A stretch of DNA of 64,000 bases from Datnioides undecimradiatus (Eukaryota > Chordata > Actinopteri > Lobotiformes > Datnioididae): the NCBI GenBank assembly GCA_008933995.1, contig WARS01000010.1, positions 10,457,001 through 10,521,000 on the forward strand, read 5' to 3'. The position numbers and the translations under genes were made by a program. This document shows positions 52,052 to 64,000 of this stretch, piece by piece. The notes under the pieces were generated by a model. It did not search any database. It saw nothing but the letters and a program-made list of their open reading frames with translations, and was not told the DNA's origin. Numbering within the stretch: position 1 is the first letter of the stretch; the number at the start of each line of letters is the position of its first letter.

Positions 52052-53302
52052 CCGCACACAGGGCCCCTGGTGTGTGTGCTGTGGTCACCCAGGGATATTC
52101 TAATCAGAGAGACACTTGGAGATGCTTCTTTTGTCCAGAGCTCATGTGCTCGCATATATTTTAAATTCCGACTGAATTTAGAGAACTTGGCACTTTTTTT
52201 TTCTGAAATGTGTAAATTAATCTCATTCCAGTAATGTTCATCTGAAGGTTGCAGGGTGTTGGGCGTCGAAACTGGACATTTGCCAGTAAGAGGTAAAGCC
52301 GTTTAAGCTGCCACAGTTGACTTTCTCCTAGCCGTGCCGCCTACCTAATGACCTTAACAAGTGCATGTACACCAGGGGGACATTCATTTGGCTATCAGGT
52401 TCCACTTGCTAGGTTGTTGGGCAGACACACCGCAGCACACGGGCTTATGCTTTCAAAATATCTTTTGTTTCCATGTCATTGGCTGCTGAACAGCTGGCTC
52501 CGGGTGTTACCGTCACACTCTAATAGGCATCTGACAATTACTGCTTTGCGCTAATACAATTTGGAATAAAATGTTTTGATTGGCCACTGTTTATGCAAAT
52601 TGGTTCTCCGTCTGCATGAGTAGATGCCCGGTGGCAACCCTACTAGCAGATAAACACAGGGGCGGGTGTCTTCTTTGGAGCGGGGAAAAAAAAAAAAAAT
52701 TAATAATTTGTCCCTTTTGGCCACTCATTTTATTTCATTTTTTTGTCCTTAAAGGGAGGCCGCGGGGCATCTCATTTACAGAGCATATACTGTACGCTGA
52801 AGTGAAGAAACCCATTTTAGTTTCAGCTTGACTAAAACGATTGTGTGATAGTGGGGAGATGGTGTCTTCATGCTCTTTCTCTACATTTCATCCGAGGCAC
52901 TATTCCGGAAAGCCATCCACTGTGAGAAATGATTTTACTGGTGTTGACACCTATGAAAAGTTACAGCGTGAGTTGGTTTTTAATTGAAAATTCATCAAGG
53001 CCGAGGTAGGTTCTTGTTTATTACAATTTAAAACGTTAATATGGAGGGGAAAAAGCATTAAATCTCTACAGGCTACACAAGAATCTAGAGGTCAAGAGGC
53101 TTATTACAGTCAATTTAGGATGAGTTTTCCATATAAATACCCTTGTACTGGTTTTTATGGGGCTGTGTGTATAGACAGGTTCAAAATTAGGACTGGTTTA
53201 TGTATTGTTTTAAGTTAAATAAAGCGTTTGGCTCATGATGAGGTCAATATGTGTCTTTACGTGTGCGTCGGCTGTAAACGGGTTGACAAAGCACGTGGGT
53301 AA

Positions 53303-53343
53303 GGGCCTAGGGTTGGAGGGTTGGGGGGGGGCGGGGGACAGGG
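53303..53343 (+). repeat. G-quadruplex motif (plus strand)
   Basis: Six G-runs of at least three (3, 3, 3, 9, 5 and 3) with loops CCTA, TTGGA, TT, C and ACA. More than the four tracts needed for a quadruplex are available. Confidence 0.85.
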
Positions 53344-54504
53344 AAATCCAGTTGGAAGAGGAGGCATCAGCTGGTTGCTGCTAATACCCATAACCTCTGG
53401 AAGAGAAAAAAGCTAATAAAGAAACCCACCACCCCCTCTGCTATTCCCAACAGAGATCACCACAGAGAAAGAATTACATCATCTGAACATCAAAACTTTA
53501 CGGGTTTCTCTGAAGTCTGGCAGTTGTCGCTGACGGTGACCTAAATTCTCTTATTTTCATGTTTTGCATGATTTAATGCACTGCTTACTCGCCTTCCCTG
53601 GAACACAGAGCACAGATGTCATCTTGCCTCTCCTACACATATTGAAGAGCAACCACCAGCTTTAACCTTTAAAATTAGACCTTGATATGGTTGGGGAATC
53701 AAAGGTGGCACACATCAGTCCATGGAAAAGGTTATTGAGGCATTAGCATTTAGTCCTCTCCATATTTCATTTTGACTGTCTCAAAGATGGACAGGGCTCA
53801 CAGTGAAACAAAATCCCCCTTTCATTTCTCCTCCAACGCTCCAGATGACGGCGGAAGCGTCTGCTTTGATTTACAGAAATTCCTACAATTACCTGAAACA
53901 ATCCTTGTCTCTTTTATATAGATTCAATTTCAGGACAGATGGCCATGAAAGTGTATTATAACAGTCGAGTGCCTGACAGCAAGAGCCAATTTATCTAAAG
54001 AAAAGAGCTTACAAATTTGAAATCATGCTGGAATTTCCTGAAGACTCTCCCATTTACCCCAGTTTGCCGCTCATTCCCTCAAATTGCCTTTTAATATCAC
54101 ACTAGACAGCGTAAATCAAATAGTCGTCTTGAAATATAAAAATCAAATATGCAAATGGTTCATTTCCACACCTGAAATGAAACAATGCGGAAAAAGGGAA
54201 CACTGAATCGCATCATAATGACGCCTTTCTTCAAAAAATGTGATTCTCCAAAGCTGAACGCTGTAGCTGTGCAGCATTTTATACACTCAGCAGTCCTGGC
54301 TGACAACTCTGCTCCCAGATCAACCCTGTCCAGATGGCATGGCGTGGCCCTAGAGGACTCCATTTTTAATCCTCTTGGCACAGGCTCCGCTAAGCAAGAG
54401 GTGGAACGGATGCTTGGAGTCAGACGTCAATCAGGGCATTTCAGACTGGCCCACTGCCGTATGGGCAGTACAAAAGTGTCCCCACACAAGTATGCATGCA
54501 GGGC

Positions 54505-54520
54505 AGAGAGAGAGAGAGAG
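54505..54520. repeat. (GA)n microsatellite
   Basis: Eight GA units. Confidence 0.85.
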
Positions 54521-57500
54521 GGGAAATAAAATGCTTTGGCATCGCTCTATTCAAAGGATTGAGTGACACTTAATTGAAGTCCATGATACTTTGCTACCAG
54601 CAAGTCATGCAGGTGCACTGCTGACATGATGGAGGCTCCAGCAGTGAAAACATAACCTTCTGGAGCCCGGACAGAAAAATATCTCAACAACAACATTTGT
54701 TCAACCAGGCCAACAGCAAAAGTGCACATAGGCGCGCAGCACGCTGTCGGACCAAAACCAGAGCAACATCACATGTCTAGCTAGAAGTTCATAATCCAGT
54801 TCAAAGTTCCTCAAATGGCAGTTAAACACTTAAAGAACTGAAGATTGATGAAGTGACTCCAAATCTCGGAAAATCTCTCAAACCACCTTATTTTGTAGTT
54901 TTAATAGATGAATGATGAATGTTATACAAAGAAAATTAACGCGGCCATCCGAAATTCAATATCTTCGGTGGTTTTTGCGGGACACCCGTGTCCACATATT
55001 GGATTAAAACATTGAAATGTTGCTTACGAATATCAAAAGACACTGCAGTGAATTATAATGCCTGTGAATTCTTAATAAGCTAAGGGAGTATTTACACTGT
55101 AAAACTAATGCACAGTAATAATTCTGAATTAATTGCGTCTGGTTTGTCTGTTAGCTTTAATTGGCCACCAGAGGAGTGCAATTTCTCTCTTTTTTCCCCC
55201 CTTTTCTTTAAAATTTCATCGGGCAACTCGAGCAGCGAGTGGAGTGCAAACTTGTTTTTCGAGCTACATCAAATAGGAATGGAAAAGGGAGGAGAGGTGC
55301 GCTGCCAAACATTGTACCTGAACATTGTACCATGAGGCTAAAAGCCTAAAAACGACAAGATGTGTTGTTAGCTACAGGTTTTTGTTGTCACTAGGGTATA
55401 AATCAGGATTGTGAGTATTAAGGCATGCTGTGAAAATGTTCTTAGATCTTGGATATTGATATTTTTTAATGGTGAGCTACTCTGGTGGGTTTTTCTGTTG
55501 TTGGATCAGCATGCATATCAGGCATGTACGTAATTTTACATGGGACAGCGCATAGATGCTGTAGTTAAACTAATTTGGAGGCTGCAGACAGGAGACATTT
55601 ATATGAAATTCTAGATTTTACTCAAATCTCTTCCCTCTGTCCTCCCCTGTCTCTCTGCTTGCTGCTTTCCTGGAGCATGGCTGGGATGAAAGGGGTGTGG
55701 ATGGATGGGGATGTGTTGCAGGACAACAACAAGGACCCAGGTGTACTTCTTATTAGCGGCTAAGCTAATGGAATCACCAGTCTGCCTCTCTCCGGATCAT
55801 GCAGCTCAAGACAAGACTAGCGTGTCCTCAGGGAGGTCTGGCCCAGAAGAGGGCATCTGGTGCTCTGGTCGGCTTCTTCCACTCTGACTTGCTGCAATTA
55901 CCAGCAGGAGAGAGACAGGCATTATCCTGGAACAAACACACCAAATCTGCGGATCATGATTTCTGGTTGCGGTGTCGTATAGATCAAGTACGCCCTGATT
56001 TTGAAGGGCCTTGAAGATAGATCCTTGTAATATTCTGGGTGAGAATTAATCAGAACTACTTGAATTATGTTTTTAATATGACGTTTTATAATTTCAGGTT
56101 GTACGAAGCCAGTACACCTGTGACTGATACTGATTTCAGAGTGGAAAAATTCACAGATCGCTGAAACGTAATGAAAATAGACCATTTATGTGCGAACTGT
56201 GCACTGGTTATGCCCTGATTTGACAATGCAAAGCTTCTCAGAAGGCTTTCATGGAGTTTTCATGAAGTTATATGTATTTATAGTCACACCACAAGCATTT
56301 TTCCTACATTATATACTTACAAAAGTTGACATATTGGTGTATACTGGGAAAATATATGAGCAATTGATGAATATAAGCTATTATTGGCCAATTGATTCAT
56401 ATATTGTTTCTATGTCTCATAAAAGAATGACCAGTTGATTTTTTAATGTATTCTTGCTGCTATTCATGAAATGAGTACACTGTATAGTTATAGTGGAGAC
56501 TGAAAAATGATTTTTCACACACATTGATCTCACAGTCACATGAGTAACCATTGCCGCTCTCCAACCTTGTTGCTAGACAAAGCAGTCTTTATCTCAGTAA
56601 CGATGTTTGGTTTTTGAACAACTCCGTTTTATCAGAGCTTTGCCTTGTGAACACATTTGGTTGCGAGTGCTCATCCACATCCAAAGTGTTAAATCACAGT
56701 AGAAGACTCTTTGATTAAGCCTGCTTACATAAACAGCCTCTTCACAATCAAGACCTGAGGCACAAAGAGGAAAGCGTTTTTAAGGAAAACTCAAATCCTG
56801 AATACTGATCGCGGCACCGATGCGGCATTGATCTGAATGGAGCGGTAATTAAAACAGCCACGTGTTTCAGAGAGCCAAACACTCAGTCCGACGATGCCCC
56901 CGCAATACAGGTTGCTATTAACAACAATCAGTGCAGGCACTGGGATTGAGACATCTAATCAGTTTCTCAAAGCTGTAATGCCAACCTAATGAAAGAGATT
57001 AAAAACGCTTATTTGAGAGAGGCCAGCCCGTGTTTCCCTGATGATGTTTGTCGTCCTCCAGCTGAAGATAAAAGCAAGGTAATAATGCCAGAAGAATCCT
57101 CCTCGACCAGGATTTGAGATATTGAACACGGAATTCATTTCCATGGGTGGAAAATATTGGTTGCGTGGGCGAAGAGTCCACATGCAATTTGAGTTAGAGT
57201 CACATCAGGCTCGGTCTGCAAAACATGCATGTCACAGAAATTGACCCGCAAATAAAATGGGGTCACATTTTCTGCAGGTAGGAGTGAAAACTGTCTCAAA
57301 GTTTGGATGATTTGACAATTTGATCAGCAATTTTCACAAGTAATCAGTTCTGGCAGACACAAGCCCACTCCTGTCAGCGCCGCCGGCTGCTGCAAAATGA
57401 GCCCATATTACTTGTCTGCTGCACAGGCTGAGGGATGTGTTGTCAGGCAAGCGTTTGGCAAAGGTTTGGAGTGCGAGTGGGAAGGAAGAAACGCATTAAA

Positions 57501-59239
57501 TACTGTGGAGAGATGAAGCGGCCAGTATATGGGCTTTAGCCTGCAGAGGTGGAGGTATATTGAACGAGTGAACGAGGACGGGCTGAACAGCCAGGAGGGC
57601 TGTGGTGCAGAGACTGCCTCAACTCACCGCAGGCTCTGAATTGTGCTCTGCAGCTACAGTATATTACCTTTTCCTGCTGTCCACCTGAATGCAGCCCACA
57701 GCCTCGCGCACGAACCTATTGAGAGTATTTTAGCATTTCACTCAGGCTGCATAATTGCACCACCAGCCTGCTGTTGGGAAAAGGATTTTATGTTGTTTCC
57801 TCTTCAGAAGTAACATATTCAAATGCGATGGTGTGCGGATGACACAGTTGCTCCGCTGTGGTCTGTTTTTCTGGCCACTGCGGTGCGATGGGATAAGTAC
57901 TGAGGTCTGTCCTATTAATGGTAGCAAGCCAACTTGGATGTTATGATGAAAACGAGAGACATGTAATCTCTGAGGGACGGACGATGCCAGGGAAACGGCT
58001 TTCCTGTTTGTCCACAGCGCGGATTTAGATCCCTTCATCCCAGCTCTCTCCCACTGCCTTCACAGGGTTATTATTCTCTGAATTCCCACGGTGTGGCCAA
58101 TCAACAGATGTGTTTAAACAGAATTTGTCTTCCCTCCCAACAAGCGTCCCCCGCAACCAGTGATATTCTATCGTGTAAGAGAGCATGGCACATTTGTCAT
58201 GATTGCCAGAGTATTGTTTGCAAATGAGGTTTGCATATGACCGACACTGAGCAGGTGCTTCATCCCCAATCTAAAATATCAAGCTGTACCATTTAGCTCA
58301 AGGCTAGGTCTACTGTAGGTGAAATAATATGAATAAAGACTAACGCATTGGTGTTAATGTTGGCATTGTTTTTTCATAGTGCATATTAAAGTTTTCCAAT
58401 ATTCTGAATATATTCAAATAATAAAACATTCTAGGCATTCCACCTTGCAGCAATCAGTCATCATGGCGGTGGCTGAAGGTTGCACATAACAGAATTTATA
58501 ATACTTTTCATAAGAAAAGGGTAAAAATGGGTACATTTCATTCCAGTATTTACTTTGTGACATGCACTGACTCGTAATTTTTAGAATCATAAATGTCACT
58601 GAGGGACTGTTTGTCAATTCTGAAAAGCTCTGAGTCGAGAATTTGAAAGATTTGATAGTTACATAAAGCCTTGCATCTGGGCAGGAACAAGACTTTACTT
58701 ATTTTGTTGCATACATGAATGCTGTAAAGTTAAATAAGTTTATAGGTAGCTTCCAAGTTTCAAGTTTAGCTTGTGAAGTTAGTTCAACTATTATAAACAA
58801 AAACCCGAAAACCTATTTTGTCTGTTTGACACTCTAAAAACAAGCTGTTCTCTGCTGTTTAAAGTAAACAAGGTCCTCTTCTGGAAAACACATGGGGACT
58901 TTTTAAGGAATAAAACAGATAGAAAACAAACGAGGTCCCGATTATGTGCGGCAATCCCTTAAGAGTGAGAAACAAGACATAGGGTTTATTTTCACAGTTT
59001 TTCCTTTTCAGACAACGATCCCTGAAATGCGTCGGTTTAGATGTTTTAATTTAATTTCTGACCTCATTGATCATCCTCTGGAAGGCAGGAAACACGTGGA
59101 GAGGCTGGAAGACAACACTCGACACTCAATGTTCTCGCACAGTTCTGAACCAAACACGCTGCGGCTACGTAGTGAGACCCTCAGACTGCTACGACACCAT
59201 TACGCACTTTATTTACAAAAAAATAAATTGAAAATAAAA

Positions 59240-59520
59240 ATAAACTGAGGCTAATGGCCCCTTAATATGATTCGTGAGTAGCTTGGATATTACGAACATA
59301 CAAGGTAGCTCTGCAGCAGTTACCATCCAGAGCCTAATTTGTTACTGCAGAGGATCATTCCAGCAATTCTGTTTCAAAATTGGGTCAATAAATTGCTGTC
59401 AGTCTAATTCATTTGGCACTGAGTCATTAAAGCCAGAATGATGCTGTTGTAGCGCTGCTGCATCCGCCATTCTTGGCAAGCGGGGCTTGAATTAATATTC
59501 AGCTGGATTGGTTTGCATGC
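59240..59520. promoter_or_regulatory. Conserved-looking noncoding block upstream
   Basis: Repeat-free stretch rich in CTAATT, AATTG and TTAATATT elements, ending at a (CA)n tract. Composition evidence only for a possible distal enhancer. Confidence 0.2.
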
Positions 59521-59527
59521 CCGCACG

Positions 59528-59541
59528 CACACACACACACA
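59528..59541. repeat. (CA)n microsatellite
   Basis: Seven CA units. Confidence 0.85.
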
Positions 59542-60549
59542 TATCTGCCAGCACACATGCGCACACAGAGGGGGAGACAGATAAAGAGAGCGGGAGACAG
59601 AGATTATTTAAAAATGATGGTACCAGTACGAGCGAATGACCGCCTTCACCTTCTCCTGCGGGAACTGTTTTCCCCATGAATAATAAGGCACCCTAAAGTT
59701 TTGGGGATAAATACAGAGCTTCATAAAGTTGAATCACCTGCTGTATTTCATTAGTACAACTCATAAACACATCAGAGTGCACGCAGCTTGTTCTTTCACG
59801 GACTGGATCTGCCAGCTGTTTTGCGCGTTTTACGCCGAGCAGCATCTCGCGGCCGTAAAAAAACCTTGTGGCCGTTGCGTCCCAAAACACTTTTTTTCTT
59901 TCTTTTCTACAAATTCATCAAAACGCATCAAATCTTACTTTTGTCACTCGGCTGATTGGCTAAATGAGCTGTCCAATCCATTAGACACACATGGTTTTAT
60001 CAGTGGTCAACATGTGTGGTAAATTAAATAAAGGGATATTCCTCCTTTAAATCATTTCTGCAGGGAATTTGGAAAAAAAAAATGCTATAAATGGTGTGAA
60101 TGCTCGCTAAAAATGCCACCCCCTTTTCTTTCTGTAATCTCCACCGGGGGCTAGTGGGACTCGCCGTTGCCTCTGAATGTGTCGGCTAATAGTGGAATAT
60201 CATTTGATATGGTCCTCGGCTGTGAACATAATTTATAGTACTTCTTTTCCTGACACACATCATAGTAAGGAGGAAACAAGCTTTGGATACTCAGTAGAAT
60301 CAGCCTCTTTGAGGAAATACAGTGTGTGATCTTCTTATATGCAAGGGCATTTTCAATTTTCTCTTTTTTTAAGTTTTTTTTTTTTCAACCAAAGGAAATC
60401 AAGTTTTTAGATGTTCTGCGTTTCACGTGTTTGCTGGCAGGGGAAATCACAGGCATTCTTCACCACCATCAACAGGCTTGCACGGGACATAAAGCTGTTC
60501 CCGCTTGAGCGATTTTAATCTGCATTGCGTTTCCCCTTTTAGACAAGTC

Positions 60550-60587
60550 AAAAAAAAAAGGAAAGAAAGAAAGAAAGAAAGAAAGAA
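60550..60587. repeat. (GAAA)n homopurine tract
   Basis: A run of A passes into about six GAAA units, 38 consecutive purines on the plus strand. Confidence 0.9.
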
Positions 60588-62370
60588 CAACGCACGTACA
60601 TGGTTCTTGTAATGTAGACACAATACATTGCCGCTGCTGCGAATAGTCACAGCCTCTGTCGGGGGCTTATTATGTGGCGTTGCACAACATCTTATGTGTG
60701 GGTTTTAAAGTATGGCTATTGTTGTATGCTATTTTAAACCCATACGTTTTTCACTGAACTCTCATGAAGAGGTCCAGCCTGCCTGATAAGGGGTCTGGTC
60801 ATTATTGCACTTAGCTTATGGTAATGTTGAGCATGGGATCATTATCAAATGGTTTCTTCCAAGAAGCACTAAAGAGTAGCGTTGGCAGCCTTGGGCCTCA
60901 AGCTGTTCAACCTTACGCTCGCTAATTGCTCTCTGTCAGGAAGGCCAGAATGTGTCAGTTCAACAGTGTTCAAGGCTCAGGGAGGAACTCTGGTAATGGA
61001 ACAAATTTAAGGAGGGGAAGGAAGTGGATTGCATGAGGAAAGGAGGAAAGCAGCGGTGTCATGAGCGAAGAGATGCCATTGAGAATTTTAATGACCTTGG
61101 TATGGAGCAAAAACAAAACACTCGACGTACCAAACAGTGCCGTGTACACTGGTTTAGTCCAAATATTCACATCTGGAAATTGGGACCAGTGACTTTTCTG
61201 CTTAAAAGAGAACTCGATAAGCCTGTTAGCGGTGAATAAATGATACTTTTGCCCGATTTCACAGCTTCTTCTTACCCAAAAGAAGTGAACAAGAGCATTA
61301 GGACAGCTGAGGAAACGGGGCAGGATGAAAAAGGCTAGGTTGACAGGAAAAAAACAAACAGAAACGAACACAGAAGAAAATAACGTGTACTACTGAATAG
61401 TGTAAGTATGCCCATTAAAACAAAAAAACAAAGCACTCAGAAAATAAATGATGATACATGATGTAGTTGATACGCTGAAATTAGGACCCCTTGAATAGGC
61501 TCTTGAGTTTTTTTCTGAAACGCTGAAATGCTGGGTTATTCTGTTTGTTTTCAGTGCAGGAAAAAGGATCCCAGAGCTTTTGTCTGACCACTTCACTTCT
61601 CTCGTAATCTGCTCTGCTCCCCTAACAGTCTGGACTGTAGCTCAGAGTAACTTCGACAGACTTTTGCGAAGCTTATTCGCCGTTTTCCCTGGCTGATTGT
61701 GTTGCTCCTCTCCTCAGAATAAGTCCACACGTGGTTAATTTCCCCGCTGTGCTTCTGAGCCGGAGCTGCTGCAGACTAGGTAATCAACTCCGTCCTCAGG
61801 CAAAAGGAGGGAGCGAGGCATCACGTGAACATAAATCAATAATACAAAAGTCCAGGTGAAAGGAGACAAGAAAAATGAGAATCTGCCTTTGGATATCATT
61901 TATGTACCGGGATACAAAAAGAAAAAAAAGTGTGAAATCATAACATTTTCATGGTGACGGGGCTGCGGGCACAGCCTAAACAAGCAGCAATCTGTGATAT
62001 AATTCAGCCAAAATAGCCCCTAGACAGTAGCTTCAAATCAACATCTAGTACGTCTTTTAAAGCTTTAATTCTCTCTATACAGACTTTCAAACATTCATGT
62101 TATTTAGCCCTTTATAGCATACATTTACACTCATGTCCGCCTCAGGAAGTCCAGTCACCTGCACACAGCTGCTGATTAACTGTGTCCCGCTGTTCTTGAT
62201 CATGATCGCTTTTCTGTAGAGGCATGTGACTAAGGCATGGCACTGGCGCCGGAATGCTAAAATGAAAATAAATGGTAAATCATATGCCGTGGGTGACACA
62301 GGTGAACTACACATGTGCAGGGGAAAAGGAGAATTGCTTTGAGTCATTCAGCATTACCAACCTTTGATAA

Positions 62371-62395
62371 CCCCCCCCTCCCCCAGCCTCGCCCC
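62371..62395 (-). repeat. C-run cluster; minus-strand G-quadruplex potential
   Basis: The minus strand has G-runs of 4, 5 and 8 (the last long enough to count twice) with loops CGAGGCT and A. Confidence 0.7.
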
Positions 62396-64000
62396 TTTAG
62401 TGGTGGGGAACAAATGCGCTACGCCCCTCGTAGAGAGCGGACGAGGGCTTTTAAAAATATAAAGAAGGCCAGTTTGTGCCGCTTTGACAGCCTCCCCTTT
62501 ATTACGCCCTGGGTTGCCTTCTTGGTGTTCGGGCCAGCTTGCAGATAGAGACGATGAAAAGGAAACGGTAGCGAGGAAGAGACAGCATTCATTTTTAAAT
62601 AATAAAATCACACAATCTATTATTAATGCGCAAAATGTCCGGCTTGGGATATCAAATGCACTTTTGAAGTCTGGAAGGGTATATCTTTTCACCTTGTTTG
62701 AAGCTGGTCCCAACAATATGAAAGGAGGTGGGTGTACACAGACAGAGAATATAAAGATGAGCGCGTGTTCACTTATTTATCTGTTTCATGCATTTGCTCT
62801 TTTTAGGGCTCGGTTCACAGCAAGTGCAGGGTGGACATCTGAGCCTTTTGGGTGGGGTTTTTCATAAACCGCAATAAGTGTTGCGCGCCCGCGGTAGCTC
62901 CTCCACCTTTGAAGACAATTCAGGGTGTTATGTAGGACTTCTTCCATCCTATTGAAATCGGATTGGCAGCTGCTTGCAAGTTTATATTACTGGAGAAGAA
63001 ATGACTTCAGTAACAAACCCCAAAATCCATTCGCTACTGCAATCTTCTAATGAGTGTTTACAGGTTCAGAGGTCTTCTGAAGTTGCTCCACAACATCCAG
63101 AGACCTTGAGATCTCTTTTTGTTTTATTGGCTTTCTCCTGACCTTTGTTTTGATTGACAAGTTGACCCCTAAGATTTCATCCATCACAAAACAGAGAGAG
63201 GAAAAAAAAGAAATATGGGCTGACTTTTTCCTGCATGGTATTGGTCACTATTCCAACAGAATCAATAGTAAAGCCCCTCTAGAGTTCTTTCTTGCTACAA
63301 CATTTGATTTGGCCAAATCCTATTCGCAGTTACACTTTGAAAGGATTTGGGATAATTATGGAGATTCCACCTCTTCAACTCCTGACATGCGTTGAAACTT
63401 CAGCGTGGGGTTAATGTGGAGGTGAGGACCATGTTAACTGAGTTCATGCGATGTAATTACAGCATTTTCCTTGGGGATTGTATTTTTTTTTTTCTCTTAA
63501 TGATGTAGATGTGCTGCCTCTGTGTTTCTCCTAATTATGAAAAAATAAGTCCCCGGAGAAAGAATGAAAGGTTTTCGAATATATTTGCAGGACTGATCTG
63601 ACATTTTATTCTAAAAGTCGCACTATGACAAGTGTAAAACTGATGTATTGTGGTCGCCAGCTTTTTAAGTGAACATTAATTGTCTAGAGGTATAATTCAC
63701 AAACTGCGGAGGTTGTTGGTGGTTCATTTGTTACCTGAGGTTGCCACGTAATGAAGGTCTCATGAGAACAGAGGGCTTAAGGCTGTCTTCTGTTTCCCTG
63801 GCATATTCATGCACGCAATCATGGATAAATACATGCACATTGGATATATGAAACATTTTAACTGTCGTCCACGTCTTGTGTATTATTCCCACCATCACAC
63901 CCATTAAAAAAATATGGAGAACATTTAAATTTTAGGACGAACTGTTGGTTTACTGTAGCTCTTTGTGCAGTCTGTTTGCAGAAGAGTCGGAGTGGACGCT

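Larger units (their letters stand above)
51931..64000. other. Upstream flank, no gene recognised
   Basis: If transcription starts near 51.5-51.9 kb on the minus strand, this is 5' flanking DNA; otherwise it is more intron. It holds G-run clusters (53303-53343, 62371-62395), microsatellites (54505-54520, 59528-59541, 60561-60587) and a conserved-looking stretch at 59240-59520. Reading frames such as 60970-61371 minus and 62484-62867 plus show no recognisable domain. Confidence 0.5.

Noticed and set aside
63150..63395. 81-codon plus-strand frame reminiscent of a LINE-type tail
   Set aside because: No reverse transcriptase or endonuclease motif and no repeat-like ends. The resemblance is too vague to call.
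1..64000. CRISPR arrays, operons, prophage or other prokaryotic/mobile systems
   Set aside because: No regularly spaced repeats, no dense gene packing and no bacterial signals. The cadherin exon with spliceosomal sites shows the window is vertebrate nuclear DNA.

Overview
This window is eukaryotic, almost certainly from a ray-finned (teleost) fish. It contains one gene part I can identify with confidence: the first coding exon of a type II classical cadherin, best matched to cadherin-12 (CDH12), on the minus strand at 15158-15591. The teleost assignment rests on the vertebrate cadherin sequence, the moderate AT bias with many short microsatellites, the near absence of large transposons, and a dispersed (TCAGAA)n-headed repeat at about 40785-41200 that I recognise from teleost genomes. 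The organism cannot be named to species from this sequence.

Layout, following the gene's minus-strand direction from high to low coordinates. 52000-64000 would lie upstream of the gene and holds only simple repeats, G-runs and conserved-looking noncoding DNA. 51361-51930 is a GC/CpG-enriched block with purine/pyrimidine and alternating purine-pyrimidine tracts. It ends in a perfect minus-strand splice donor (AAG^GTAAGT) and is the best candidate for the noncoding first exon and promoter. 15592-51360 would then be a first intron of about 36 kb. 15158-15591 is the exon carrying 188 nt of 5' UTR plus 82 codons: signal peptide, propeptide with an RVKR furin site, and the start of the first extracellular cadherin domain. 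1-15157 is the start of the next intron, and I found no further cadherin exon in it.

The remaining reading frames above about 60 codons are scattered evenly on both strands and overlap one another. They show no recognisable domains and look like chance ORFs. Several intronic stretches have the texture of vertebrate conserved noncoding elements (homeodomain-type TAATTA cores, a perfect CRE), as expected in a large neuronal cadherin locus, but conservation cannot be shown from one sequence. I found no previously undescribed system. The items most worth checking are the candidate promoter/first exon with its Z-DNA, triplex and G-quadruplex-prone neighbours, a short uORF in the 5' UTR, an orphan coding-like stretch near 47.46-47.63 kb, and a few compact hairpins.
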